NCBI GenBank assembly: GCA_949152475.1 | Contig: OX424568.1 | Coordinates: forward strand, 25,023,667-25,087,666 | Source: Terebella lapidaria | Lineage: Eukaryota; Annelida; Polychaeta; Terebellida; Terebellidae | Direction: 5' to 3' | DNA: 64,000 nt | Part shown: piece after piece, positions 1 to 10,556 of the stretch | How the letters are laid out: every line of letters begins with the position of its first letter | How positions within the stretch are numbered: the stretch's first letter is position 1 | Translations under genes and position numbers: made by a program | Notes under the pieces: generated by a model | The model's input: only the letters and a program-made list of their open reading frames with translations | Told to the model about the DNA's origin: nothing | The model's database searches: none

Positions 1-1971
1 CAGGTAGCCCGGTGGATTGAGCTCCTGAGTGAGTTTCATTTCGACATCGAACATCGTCCGGGGCGAATCCATAATAATGCGGATGCCTTGTCCAGATCCC
101 CATGCAGCCAATGCGGAAAAATCGACTGGAAACAAGCCAAGATAGACGCCTGGAACTACGGAGAAAGGATCCGGCAGACACGAAGTGAAGAAACTCCTCA
201 GCCCAAGCCAAGGAAGGGGGGACGCCGGAAGCGATCACGGAGATCGGGCGGAGAAGCAGAACTGACGGAGGAAGCAGTCCCAAGGAAGGCGGTTGCAGTA
301 GCGGAGGAAGCAGCGTCCCGGAAGCCGGTTGCGGTTGCAGTGACGGAGGAAGCAGCGTCCCGGAAGCCGGTTGCGGTTGCGGTAGCGGAGAAAGCAGCGT
401 CCCGGAAGCCGGTTGCGGTTACGGTGACGGAGGAAGCAGCGTCCCGGAAGCCGGTTGCGGTTGCGGTGACGGAGAAGGCAGTTCCAGGAAAAACGGATGC
501 GGTTGCAGAGCAGATTAGGCTGGCGGAGAATGCGGACCAGGACACTGTGCTGGGGCAGAAATATCGACTAGATGATTTGCGGAGAATGCAGCAAGCAGAA
601 CCTTGGTACCCACTGGTGACGTCGCTGATCGACGGGGGCGGTACAGCTGGCAGTGCAGACTTTTCCAGCAGGAGCAGCGAGGAGAAAGTGCTGTACGGGA
701 TGCGGAAGACCTTGCTGAAAGTCGACGGAGTAATCTACCGTAAATGGAAAACGGCAGAAGGAACCAGCCGAATGCAGTTAATAACCCCGAAGGAGCTGAG
801 ACAGGAGATTTTCCATCTGGCCCATCAGAGCCGGACGGGAGGACACCTCGGAAGCAGAAGGATGGCGGCTAGCATTCGGAGGCGGTAATTCTGGCCGGCT
901 ATGATGCGGGACATAAAGCAGTGGGTGCTGAGCTGTGATGAATGTGCGTCAAGAAGTATGCAGAACCTGAAACGATCTCCGATGCAGAAATACCGGGTTG
1001 GAGCGCCCATGGAGAGGGTGGCAATGGACGTGATGGGTCCGTTACCTCAATCCACCCGGGGGAACCGGTACATCTTAGTAATCGGTGATTACTTCACCAA
1101 GTGGGTAGAGGCTTACCCGATGCCGAATCAGGAAGCGGTGACGGTTGCGGACATATTCGTCAACCAGTTTGCAGCGCGGTACGGTATCCCGATGGAGATA
1201 CACACCGACCAAGGCAGAAATTTCGAGTCCGACTTGCTGAGAAATGTTTGCAGAATCCTGGGGATTCACAAGACACGGACAACCGCTTTCCGACCTCAGT
1301 CGGATGGTTTCATTGAGCGATTCAACCGGACCTTGCAGCAGATCCTGAGCCTGTACGTGAGCGAGCGGCAGACCAACTGGGATCAGCTAGTTCCGTTGGC
1401 GATGGCAGCTTACTGGAGTACCCCGCAGGAGACAACCGGGCAGAGTCCCAATTTGCTGATGCTGGGCAGAGAAGTCAACACTCCGGTAGAGTTACTGATT
1501 GGCAGGCCGCCGGGCGAATCGACAGCAGAAGTAACAGAGTATGGCAGTCAGCTCCGGGAGCGACTAGAAGCAGTATACAAGGCGGTTCGAGCGAAATCTG
1601 GCAGAGAAATGGAACGGCAGAAGAAGCTGTACGACCGGAGGAAGGTCGACAATCAGTTCCAGCCAGGAGACCGAGTGTGGATGGCGGTCAAAACACGGAA
1701 GAAGGGCAAAGCTCCCAAGTTGCAGAGGAAGTGGAGCGGTCCAAAGCTAGTGCTGAGCAGATTTACCGACGTGACCTACGAGATTGCAGAGAGTGAAACT
1801 CGACAGAAGGTGGTTCACTTCGATTTGCTGAAACCGTATAATGGTGTCAAGCATCCGAGATGGATGAAGCGGAGAATGGCGGATTCCTGGAGGCAGACGG
1901 AGCCGCCGAAGCAGAGTAGTGTTCCGGAGACGGAACAGACGGTCTCTGAGTCGGATACGGACTCGGAGTAA
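1..1971 (+). pseudogene. pol: Gypsy pol: RNase H C-terminus, spacer, integrase (one stop)
   Basis: Frame 1 is open from the first base. Codons 1-33 give the RNase H tail, with the HRPG..H.NADALSR signature. After a repetitive spacer comes the integrase: an H2C2 zinc-binding region (HQ..TGGHLG then CDEC), a catalytic core with the three acidic residues (AMDVMGP, HTDQGRNF, and the Glu of FIERFNRTL) and a C-terminal part with a WSGPKLV stretch like the GPY/F module. A TAA at 886-888 sits in the middle of the H2C2 region, where the family usually has an aromatic residue. Apart from that stop the frame is the same on both sides, so the copy is young or only lightly decayed. It would reverse-transcribe and integrate element RNA in virus-like particles. 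Confidence 0.9.
269..500 (+). repeat. In-frame 42-bp minisatellite in pol spacer
   Basis: About five imperfect copies of a 42-bp unit (14 codons) lie between RNase H and integrase. Each unit encodes a variant of EEAASRKPVAVAVT. Units differ at single bases but keep the reading frame, so the spacer is a tandem-repeat linker rich in Ala, Val and Glu. Confidence 0.85.
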
Positions 1972-2707
1972 AGCCGCAGAGGACGAAGAAATATGAGAAG
2001 ACGGAGTGAGCCGTAGAGCAGGAGAAGGAGATAGCTGAGACCCTGGTAAAACGTTGAGTTCCGGCAGAGAGCGACCGCAAGAAGTCGGAGCAGAGAGCAA
2101 GTGCTGGTTCCGGAAACAGGGCGGAGAAAGGAAGCAGAGCGGAAAGCGGTGCAGAGACCGGATAGAGACATCCTAGAGGTTCTGACTGGGTTGAACGCAT
2201 AGTCAACCAGTCCAGGGTAGCGGCCAGGGGTCCGGAAGAACCTGGGTTAGCGGTCTAGTATCTCCAGAGAAGCAGCTACACGTCTTCCGTATACGGAGAA
2301 TTAAGACGGAAAAGTTTTCCGGCTTTAGACATCCGACCGGAGTTTCCACTTAGCAGAGACAGTAAACCGACTGCAGATTGACAGAAACGGAGAAACATCA
2401 CCCCAGATAGGAAGGCGCCTCCTTCTGGACAGAATGTATGCAGTTTCCAGTGTCGACAAGCAGTAATTCCAGTGAGCAGATATGCAGTTGACGAAGCAGT
2501 ACAGATGGCGGAAACGCCCAACTTGCAGTCTAGATGTTCGTCTGAGAGGCAGATTCAACTGGCTGAGACTCTATTCAACCCTCATGATGGCAGAGATACT
2601 TCAAAATTGCAGATACTTCGCTCGGAGAAGCAGTTGAAAGGGAATGAAAAACCCGGAGAAGCCGGTTGAGCCGGAGACGGACACCTCTCGGTTAACGGTT
2701 GAGTTTT
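1972..2707 (+). other. Purine-rich untranslated stretch after pol
   Basis: No convincing gene. The + strand is rich in GGAG, GCAGA and CGGAG words, so the opposite strand shows long Leu/Ser-rich frames that are composition artefacts. It separates pol from a promoter-like block at 2718. Confidence 0.5.
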
Positions 2708-2717
2708 TGCATAATTG

Positions 2718-2787
2718 TGACGTCACTCCTGAGGCAGCCAATCAGCGTGGAGCTTTTCAAGTCACGTGAGCAGAAAGGGTATAAAAG
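2718..2787 (+). promoter_or_regulatory. Internal promoter-like block (CRE, CCAAT, E-box, TATA)
   Basis: Within 70 bases lie a palindromic CRE (TGACGTCA, 2718-2725), a CCAAT box (2738-2742), the E-box palindrome GTCACGTGA (2761-2769) and TATAAAAG (2780-2787). The same CRE, E-box, TATA order occurs in the LTR at 4677-4726. It lies downstream of pol and upstream of the ORF at 3406, so it could drive a subgenomic transcript; that is inference. Confidence 0.55.
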
Positions 2788-3117
2788 GGCCTTGAAATCG
2801 GGCTCTGAGAGCAGTTGAAGAGCAGACCTCGAGCTGTGCACATCGCAGACAAAGTTTGGCGGAATTGAATCAAGTCCAGCATTTTCCGGCTGCGGCAGAT
2901 TTTGCAGTGAAAAACGACTAAGTGTTTCCCAGAAGACCATCAGTCCGGAGAAGCGGTGCAGTAGAAGCGGTGCAGTAGTTAGACGACTTCTGTTTCCCGG
3001 CTTTCCGGATGGCGTATTCGGCGTTCCTAGGAAGACAAGGTGGCGGAAGCGGAGGCGGTGTGGCAGTAGACGGAGGCGGTTGGCATTGTAGCGGTCGACG
3101 GAGGCGGAGCAGAAAGC

Positions 3118-3245
3118 AGATCCAGCGGCCGAGACGATAGCAGAGCAGATAGCAGAGCAGATAGCAGAGCCGATAGCAGAGCAGATAGCAGAGCGGATAG
3201 CAGAGCAGAAAGCAGAGCAGATAGCCGAGCGGACAGCAGACCCGA
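3118..3245 (+). repeat. GCAGA-type 12-bp minisatellite
   Basis: Near-perfect repetition of the unit GCAGAGCAGATA and one-base variants, about ten copies. The minus-strand frames here (runs of Leu-Leu-Ser-Ala and Cys-Tyr-Leu-Leu) are translations of this repeat and are not annotated as genes. Confidence 0.9.
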
Positions 3246-3405
3246 TGGCAGATCAGGAGGCAGAGCGGAGACCAAAGCGGAAGGCGGAACCCGGAGCAGA
3301 GCTGGCAGTGAGACGGAGACCCGAGGATCCACGGAGAGAACTTTACCGGCAACCATTCAAGCAGTAGCCGGAAGCAGAACCAGTTCAGCGGCTAGGGATG
3401 ACAGA

Positions 3406-4029
3406 ATGGAGTCTTCCGCGTCTGACCGAAGCCATGCGGACGTGCAGAGAGCCCGGAGGAGTATCCTGGTAGATCAAGCCAGAGCTACACCCGGAATCCT
3501 GTCTCCGGTGGAAACCCGACCTCGACAGTCTTCCAGTGAGCGGTCCGGAAGGAGCCAAGTCCGAGCACCAACCCAGAGTCCACCTTACACATTCTACCTG
3601 TTTGGCGGTCCTTCAACTCAACCGTGTCCGTCCCACTGTTTCCCGGTGAATATTGGAGGACGGAGCGCTTCCGTCTTTGCACCTGCAGTCCCGGAGCATG
3701 CCAGATACTATGCAGTACGTTGGGGACCGGAGCAGTGGGGGCCAGCCGAGATGAGAGACTCCGGCGTCTACGTGGAGATCATGGAGCAGAGAGAGTCACC
3801 GTTTGGTCTCGTCCCGACCCGTCAGAACGTCCGGATACCAGATTGGTCCATCCGGGACGAACGCCTCAGGAATGGGTTCTACGTCCCGCCCCAGTGGAGC
3901 CTCCATGATCCCGATCTTCTCCCGGTTGATGCCAGAGGAACAAGCTTCGGACGACCGTTGGTACCACAGACCATTCCACCTCGTCCGCCGTCGGGGAGCA
4001 GTTCGCGCCATGATACTGGTGGGCAGTAG
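3406..4029 (+). CDS. Accessory ORF at the 3' end of the Gypsy element, unknown
   Basis: A 207-residue frame from ATG to TAG between pol and the 3' LTR. I do not recognise the protein. The first 60 residues are Ser/Arg-rich and probably disordered; residues ~65-175 are more ordered, with aromatic-rich stretches such as YTFYLFGG and YYAVRWGPEQWGP; the end is Pro/Ser-rich. No signal peptide or membrane segment is visible, so it does not look like a typical env protein even though it occupies that position. An internal promoter-like block lies 620 bases upstream. The overlapping minus frame (3796-4131) and other + frame are shorter and are treated as shadows. Confidence 0.5.
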   Translation: MESSASDRSHADVQRARRSILVDQARATPGILSPVETRPRQSSSERSGRSQVRAPTQSPPYTFYLFGGPSTQPCPSHCFPVNIGGRSASVFAPAVPEHARYYAVRWGPEQWGPAEMRDSGVYVEIMEQRESPFGLVPTRQNVRIPDWSIRDERLRNGFYVPPQWSLHDPDLLPVDARGTSFGRPLVPQTIPPRPPSGSSSRHDTGGQ

Positions 4030-4287
4030 TCGTCGCAAGTCGTCGCAAGTCAAGTCGGCGCAAGGAGAAGAAAGAAGAACCGTTTCCCGGATTCTAGTAT
4101 AATTAAGAGTTAAAAGTGGGAAACGGAACAAGCAAGATATCCGGGTACAGTGACGGTAAATTAGTTAAGAGATACCAGTACCCGGATCACGGAAACAGTT
4201 GTGTTTTATTTTACGGACAGTTTAACGGTTGACAATTTGTATATTTGTGATATGTGATATTGATCTGTTCGGGACGAACAGAGTCTA

Positions 4288-4299
4288 AGGAAGGGGGAG
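4288..4299 (+). promoter_or_regulatory. Polypurine tract before 3' LTR
   Basis: The purine run AGGAAGGGGGAG lies directly before the TG that opens the LTR, the position where plus-strand DNA synthesis is primed in LTR retrotransposons. Confidence 0.8.
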
Positions 4300-4482
4300 T
4301 GTAACGGTTTTGGGGCGTACCCAAAGGTTTCCCCTAGGTAATTCTGTTAGTGTTTTGTGATATTATGGTTAAATAACCGTTTATTAGGGTGTATATGTGT
4401 TTAAAGGTTCATACGGTTCCGTATTGTTAATGTTTTAAAGGTTTTCCGTCTCGGAACTTGGTATATTTGTGATGTTGGTAAA

Positions 4483-4534
4483 CCCGGAGACGGAGCCGGA
4501 ACCGGAGACGGAACCGGAGACGGAGCCGGAACAA
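4483..4534 (+). repeat. GGAGACGGAGCCGGAAC tandem repeat in LTR U3
   Basis: Three imperfect copies of a 17-18-bp purine-rich unit lie upstream of the LTR promoter. Confidence 0.7.
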
Positions 4535-4676
4535 TGGAGTACAAAAACGTAATGACGTTATTTCCGGGAGGTCATGTGATCAACCTCGTTTTCGGTTTAA
4601 AAGGTGACGTGTCAGCCACTGATTGGTTCTAGAGTGTTTTTAGAAATCCGGAAAATATCAGTGTTTTGGCGGACTA

Positions 4677-4726
4677 TGACGTCACAATAGGTTGGTCACG
4701 TGACGTGGGTCTCAGGTCTATAAAAG
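4677..4726 (+). promoter_or_regulatory. LTR promoter: CRE, E-box, TATA
   Basis: TGACGTCA at 4677-4684, GTCACGTGAC at 4695-4704 and TATAAAAG at 4719-4726. The tight order and spacing fit an RNA polymerase II core promoter with bZIP and bHLH sites. Transcription would begin near 4750. Confidence 0.7.
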
Positions 4727-5039
4727 CCCCCGCTTCACAGCGGACGGCGGAGTTGGTGTCCTGACGTCGACCTGTGCAGACCCCTTCTACCATAGCAGAG
4801 TACTCCCTTGTTCCGGATAAAGTCATCCAGATGATAGCAGTTAAGTCTTCCGACTGTGCACTTGGAAAATAAACATGAAAACTTCAACCGAGTTGTTTTT
4901 CCGTGTTCGTTAGGGAACTGGAAGTTATAATAAAGTTAGTTCACCGGAAAAGACAGTAATACAGAGTAAAGGGAGATAAGACCACAGTCGGTTAAGACCA
5001 AGTTGTAACGACGTCTTAGGGTGATCCAAGAACCCAGAT

Positions 5040-5500
5040 CACCGAGGAAGGAGACGGAGACGGAGGTGGAATTCGACGGAGCAACTACCAAGGCGGTATC
5101 GGACGGAACAGTTGCAGAGACGGGAACGACGAAGCAGTTGCAGAGGCGGTACCGGACGACGGAGTTGCAGAGGCAGTACCTGACGGAGCGGTTGCGGTAA
5201 CCGGAAGTGGGAACACTTCCGAGATACTCCATTTCAGGTGCAGTCGCAGGTTGCGGTGAGGCGGAGCCAACCGGAGCAGATTGCAGTGCGGCGGAACCTG
5301 GCAGAGCGGTTGCAGTATTCGGAAACGGCAACGTTCCCGGATTCTTTATTCCAGGCGCAGTCGCAGTTTGCAGTAAGACGGAAAACGACGGAGCTGTTGC
5401 AGTAAAGCCGTTTCCCGACGGAGCAGTTGCAGTACCCGGAGACGGAAACGCCTCCGGATCCTTACTTTACAGGTGCAGTTGCAGATTAGCAGTCGGACAA
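5040..5500 (+). repeat. Degenerate GTTGCAGT/ACGGAGC repeats in LTR U5
   Basis: Recurrent words (GGAGCGGTTGCAGT, AACGGCAACG, CGGAGACGGA) give a loosely periodic region. A + frame across it (5207-5575) reads repeated Ala-Val-Ala-Val blocks, like the pol spacer at 269-500, which suggests a shared repeat vocabulary inside one element. Not annotated as a gene. Confidence 0.55.
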
Positions 5501-5691
5501 CGGTTAAGAGGTCCATTCCAGACCACGCTACCAACCTTAGAGACTTCTAGCCGGAGTTCAACCGTACAGCAGTAGCAGTTTCCCGGAGTTTTACCGTTTC
5601 AGCTCCGGTTAAACAACAACTCACCCACCTCCCTAAAAAACCGGTTCATCAAGACGTCACAGAAGGGTGCAAACCCGTTACAATACTTATG

Positions 5692-6090
5692 TACTTGTAA
5701 TAGACGTGGAATCAATACCCGGTATTAAGTATTCTGAGCAAACAAAACAGGGTCCGTTATCCAATCTCATAGTCCGGGGACAGAAAGTCATATCAGGCAT
5801 ACGAAGTGAGAGAAAACAAAAATGACAGGGAAACTCATGAACCCCCCAAAATGGCCATTAGGAGGTGAAATCAGGTGTATTTCCTGTCCCACTAGTGGCA
5901 CCCGTCATGAATTCCCCAAAATTAACATGAAAATAGATTTAGTTGCATGGCAGACATGGATTTGCTGTATCTATCAACCAGATCATGATGACGTCCATAG
6001 AATTTCTTTAACGCAGCTTGGTAAAACATATCCTTGTCGCAGCAGTTTAGAGACTAGCTGGGCACTTCGATAGACAAAGTCCTCATATTT
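5692..6090 (+). repeat. Repeat family R1, copy 1
   Basis: About 400 bases that recur at 51056-51478 in the same orientation and at 23779-24165 inverted; a short end fragment is at 7396-7450. Shared landmarks are TAGACGTGGAATCAATACCC at one side and CTTGTCGCAGCAGTTTAGAG at the other. On the minus strand the latter end encodes a conserved tail (LLRQGY ... FKKFYGR ... LVDKYSKSMS) best preserved in the 51-kb copy. Such tails occur at the C-terminus of retroelement proteins in my memory, but the family is uncertain. Confidence 0.75.
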
Positions 6091-6180
6091 GCAACTAGCT
6101 CTGGAATAGCGTATAAGTTGAGAAACAAACACACCATATGCCGGTGACATAGGAATGTTGCTGTCATTCATGTCACATGT

Positions 6181-6440
6181 CATATATCTGTTCCATGGGG
6201 TTTGTTTCGGATTTCTGAATTATTTTTATAAGTTGATGGGCAGTTTTATACTAATTCCATCAGGTGTAAAGTAGAAATACCTACATTTAACACACTGTAT
6301 GCCCCTGATGACGCCAGTATGTCTTTGGTTGAACTATTCGGTCGGCTTTGTTTTCTATTGCAAAATGTTGTATTTTACGTATGTTATTGGCATCATCAGA
6401 ATCTGACTGGATTGGTGGTAATAGATTGATACTTACATCC
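6181..6440 (-). repeat. Repeat family R2, copy A
   Basis: A ~260-bp unit that recurs at 17065-17250, 36880-37140, 37230-37485 and, inverted, at 37945-38218. On the minus strand it carries an open frame of about 50 codons ending near CACACTG, with the conserved core HFAIE.K...I..PKT.WRHQG.TVC. All five copies keep that frame open. It is probably the 3' coding end and untranslated tail of an unidentified transposon. Confidence 0.75.
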
Positions 6441-6529
6441 GTAATAGATTATCAGTGTGGTTCATATTTCTGTTTCATAGAAATACATGAGGTCGAATAA
6501 TATTGAGAGTTGATTTCTAAACTAATAAT

Positions 6530-7295
6530 TTGTACAGTCCTAGTCCAGAGTCTGACATGCATCGAGGTGGATGCCCTGTCGGCGGATTAGGAGGCCATGT
6601 TCGCATATGCCTACCCTCCGGCAGTACTCCTGGAGAAAGGACCGTGTATTTAACACTGATTTCAATATTCATTTCTACAAACCAAAGAAGGACACATGCG
6701 AGAAACGTGATAAGTGCAACGTGAAAAAGCAATGCGGTGAAACATCAGAATCAACTAACAATGAACACCAAAACCACATGGATCGAGCAACACAGGCACG
6801 GCAGAAGTTGAAGAATCTGTCTGACAATACCCCAGAAAATAAATCTTTCAAACCTTTGATTTAGAAAGACACTCCCAACACCGTACCTAAACAAAAATGA
6901 AGTCTATTACCTGAGGCAGCTGTGGACGTACAACCTTGGGGTTCACGAGTACCCGAAAGACAGAGCTCATTAAGGAAGTGGCATTAAGGAACTGCCAGTC
7001 GCGGTTCCACTGAAGTCATCTCGGCACTGTGTAGGCATTACCAGACGATATCACGTGATAAATCCGACCTGGTGACGATGTCCGATACCTGTGGGGGCCA
7101 AAACAGAAATCATCCCATGTGCCGATTCAACATATATGCAGTCAACACATTCCAGAATCTGGAAAGCTTAAATATGCTTTTCATGGACAGTGGCCACTCG
7201 TACCTATTCAACGACTGACAATTTTGAATTCGGAAAGCACATTCGAATGGAGAAACATTTGCATTGCCAAAATGGAAGCTCCACCAACTTTGTGC
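6530..7295 (+). pseudogene. Decayed DDE-type transposase, GQN(K/R)N family
   Basis: Pieces in several + frames match, in order, a transposase-like family common in marine invertebrates: FNTDFNIHFYKPKKDTC with further Cys (about 6640-6730), LRQLWTYNLGVHEY (about 6900-6950), SDTCGGQNRNHPMCRF (about 7075-7125) and GHSY...ND (about 7185-7215). Stops and frame changes separate them, so no full protein can be made. A cousin with the signature CDNCSGQNKNR lies at 27560-28460 on the other strand. Recognition is from remembered family motifs; a profile search would settle the name. Confidence 0.75.
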
Positions 7296-7385
7296 CGGTG
7301 ACGGGGTTTGAACCCGCGTCACTTACCGCCTCTGAGCTTCATTGCTTCAAGAGCCACCAGTCCAATCCACTGGTATGGACTATAT
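7290..7385 (-). repeat. tRNA-like or SINE remnant
   Basis: The minus strand reads CGGGTTCAAACCCCGTC, a T-arm-like hairpin with a B-box (GGTTCAAACC), followed by CGGCACA. No matching acceptor 5' half is visible, so this is a degenerate tRNA or the head of a SINE. Confidence 0.45.
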
Positions 7386-7395
7386 TGCATTTTGT

Positions 7396-7450
7396 CCCTG
7401 TTTTGTTTGCTCGGAATACTTAATACTGGGTATTGATTCCACGTCTATTG
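7396..7450 (-). repeat. R1 family end fragment
   Basis: Matches the terminal ~55 bases of the R1 copies (CTCGGAATACTTAATACTGG and TGATTCCACGTCT) in the inverted orientation seen at 24110-24165. Confidence 0.8.
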
Positions 7451-10274
7451 TATAATTGGGTACATTATGATTCGGCATTCGGCTGTCCAGTGTCATCATA
7501 CCTGCTTACCGGGCATATTGAAACAAAAATACCCACTGACACCAGAACATGTGTCCTCGCAGAAAACATGCATGATATGGATTACAATATATAATCACAC
7601 AGACAAACCTGACCTACCTTAGAGCAGATAGATTTCGAAAAAATGTTGGGAATTTTGAAGCCCACCTGGCAGAGGTCATGTGAAAAGGCGGATGACCGCA
7701 GAGAGCACCCCGTGCCCCGCCTCTTTAACCTTAAACGGGGGTACTGTCTTCTCGATGAGCATCCCTGCCTGGATTTCTCCAACCCACTGTTCCCAACTTG
7801 GGATCCAGAGACCATCGCCAACCCAAGAGAAATGGGCATCGTCAGAGAACAAAGTGATGAGGACAATGAAGAGGAGTAGCTGTTGCTGGACCTTCACACG
7901 CGAGCATGCTCAAACCTGAAATAAGACCGGAAGTGAAAGGGAGGAGGTGTATGTCCACCTGGTTACTCGCGCATGTATGCATACAGAGTCTAATGACAGA
8001 AGGTATCTGTTCGTGTCTCCCTGCATTAGATGATTTGTTCTCTCATGAAAACGGGTAGAAATTTGAACAAAATAAGTACCTAACTAAAAACAGCAGTTTT
8101 TTCGGAAGATTTTCAGCACAATGTTGCTAACAAGCACACTGCTCACAAACAACATGTTACTGGACACGCAATGCCTAGAGTTTTCTACTAGATACTGTGT
8201 GTATATTAATTAGGTCATGATCTTAATCAATAACATTTTTCCAACCACAAACAAAATTTTCACTATATATTTTTTGGTGGAATATTAACCCAGTTTATGG
8301 GTTAAATAGCAACCTAGTATCACATGTATCATGAGTATACTAATTAATAAGTTGTGCTGGAATTTTTGGCCCATGTGGCGCAGGTTACTATTTCTTTTAA
8401 ATTCAATGAAGATTAAGAATGTGCCTGACGGATTAAATATGGTATACATTCAGTGGGTGAGTAGTATTAAAGACATTCTGGACTTATTGATTTTGGAGGA
8501 CATTGAGGATGTTATTGAGCCGGATGTTGACGATGCTGCTGAGACGGATGTTTGTGGCTGGCCCACAATGAATTTCCCTAAATTTTATAAAAAGTTTATA
8601 CGTGTATGAACTAGTTGTAGTAGTAAGCTGCAAAAGTTCATTAAAAGAATAGTGATGTATATGTTTGTCAAAAACTTGAAATCTACTAGTATTTCAATGA
8701 GCACAACTTGCTGAACAGTTGCTTCGCCAGTCTCCATGCATAGTTTTTACGAGATGATGAGCCAGTTTTCAGAACCCCATTTTGATGGAGGTAGTTTATT
8801 TGTCCCAGTTCCAACAGTCATCTGGTATGTCCAGAAAAATTTGTTTCTCAACAAAAAATTGTTAATACTAGATTCAAAATAACTGACATTGTTCACTACA
8901 ATTACATCTCCTGCAATTTACTGCTCTGTGTTATATACGAATTATTGCAGCTGAAAAGTGGATTGCGCATCATTCTCAATCTGCTACATGGAGTAATTCC
9001 AAGGTACATGTACTTGTAAATACGTTCGTTTGCTGAAACAGTGTTGTGAAATAAGTCTTACATGTATGTGTCAGGTGAACAGGAATTTATGAAGTTGCAG
9101 CTAACTGATGCAGGCCATCATCTGAGAGTGTAGCAAATTATGTTTTTCAGGTGGGTTTCATACTACAAAGGTAGGACCAAACCAAAAGAGAATAAAGATG
9201 TTGCTGAGTTGAAAGTTTTGATGACTTCTTAGCCTACCGGCATGTTTCCAGCCCAAAAACGTTTGCCTCATCGAAATATTCACCTAGAACAAAGAGATTT
9301 AGCTTAGACATAAGTATTCTCAAATGGCAAGTCATATACATGATACATTCATGATTGGATTTGTGTGAAAATGGATTTGACATTTGATGAATTTGACACA
9401 TCAAAACAGTCACTTTTTTCTTGAAAATTGCCTAAACTTTGACTTTTCTATCTCAGGCCTGAAAAAAGTAAATGCTGTGTTAAGGGTCAAGTGGTCAAAA
9501 AAAGTTGGAGTAACTGTGCTCTCGGTAACCGATTGTCAAATCGTCAATGACGGACAGCCTCTTCATTTGACAAATTGACTTTTGACTTTATTAGTCAAAC
9601 TGACGAAACCAGTTTGAGTGCTGTATTTTAGGAGTTGTCGGTGTTTCATTGTAGTTTAATGGCGTTTTTATTGCCATCAGGCATCAATCAGACTTCTTGT
9701 TTGTTTTGTTTACATCGCAATGAAAACCGAGATACACGTGACATGTTTTCACGGGTCATGCAGTTGTTAAAACGCTAAGTGTCCATACAGCGCCATCTAT
9801 GGAATTGAGCGAGTCCATAATAGGAAAACTATTGAGAGGAAGGGAGGGATAGTTGAAATAAAACAGGGGAAAATCGGACATTTTTCGTGGCTGTCAGCAG
9901 CAAACAAACAGCAAACAAAGATTTAAGTATCTCTAGCGGTCTATGGCAGACCTACAGCCGAAGACTACATGTACATGCATATTAACAAAATCATTAACCG
10001 CTATCCTGACCACCTCTCTTCTGTCGTCCGTCTACATTGTCTCGTTGGTGCTATTGAAGCCAGACCAAATCAAGTCTGGCTTCATTGTGCCTATTTGGGA
10101 GGGGGTGGTGATGCAAAATATCGAACCTCGATTATGAGAAATTATTTTTCATCATTGGCCAAATTCGTCTCGTTCTTATCCAGAACAGGTGACATCCTGC
10201 CCCTGGAAGAATGTTTTTGTATGTCTTCTGATATCAAGAAACTATATTTCTCGAAAAGGCTGAGTCGTGTTCAA
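7451..10274. other. Long AT-rich stretch without a supported gene
   Basis: Short open frames exist at 7643-7879 (ending in an acidic NEEE tail), 8331-8609 (ending in acidic IEDVIEPDVDD) and 9969-10313, all on the + strand, but none shows recognisable domains, splice borders or repeat support. Around 8430-8480 the words GACGGATTAAAT and GAGTAGTATTAAAG also occur near 57600-57640, so part of this is dispersed repeat. Confidence 0.5.
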
Positions 10275-10475
10275 TTAATTTGCAGATGGAAGATGGTCAT
10301 GACAGACTGGTAGTGTTTCTGAATGCCTCCGACAATAACAGGGCATCAACGGTTCTGGAGAGCTTTGTCGGCGCGACACGGATGTACCACGATGTACGGG
10401 GTGCCCTCATGTGTTCGAACAGACCGCGGTGGAGAAAATGCCGATGATGCTGCCATTATGCAGGTGCACCACGGA
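10275..10475 (+). pseudogene. Integrase-like DDE remnant
   Basis: Two frames joined by a frameshift near 10380 give DGHDRLVVFLNASDNNRAST, then YGVPSCVRTDRGGEN. These match the first two acidic regions of an integrase-core protein family widespread in animals (usual forms DG.SR, and G.PSRVRTD.G.EN). The region after ENADDAAIM is lost. Too short to assign to a named superfamily. Confidence 0.65.
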
Positions 10476-10556
10476 TCCAATTTCTACGCTGTATCTTCAG
10501 GCGTTCTAGGAGTACAGTTCCGGCAGCTCCCATTATGAAGGAAAAAATTGCCAAAA

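Larger units (their letters stand above)
1..5682 (+). mobile_element. Ty3/Gypsy LTR retrotransposon, 5' part outside the window
   Basis: One element can be followed from the RNase H tail at base 1, through integrase, a long purine-rich 3' region and an extra ORF, to a polypurine tract (4288-4299) and a terminal repeat that starts TGTAACGG and ends CCGTTACA (4300-5682). The RNase H-then-integrase order is the usual Ty3/Gypsy one. The 5' LTR, gag, protease and most of reverse transcriptase lie before the window. The copy is inactive as it stands because of a stop codon in pol at 886-888. Boundaries at the 3' end rest on the inverted TG..CA termini; the target-site duplication cannot be checked. 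Confidence 0.85.
4300..5682 (+). repeat. Gypsy 3' LTR, 1383 bp
   Basis: Starts TGTAACGG and ends CCGTTACA, an 8-bp inverted terminal match. U3 holds the CRE, E-box and TATA promoter. An AATAAA polyadenylation signal lies at 4868-4873, about 140 bases after TATA, giving a short R. The remaining ~800 bases would be U5, long for the superfamily and filled with repeats. I cannot see the 5' LTR to confirm identity. Confidence 0.75.

Noticed and set aside
198-545. Minus-strand Ala/Thr-rich 115-codon frame
   Set aside because: It is the antisense of the in-frame 42-bp minisatellite in pol.
2918-3356. Minus-strand Leu/Cys/Tyr-rich frames of 109-144 codons
   Set aside because: They are translations of the GCAGA minisatellite and show simple periodic residues only.
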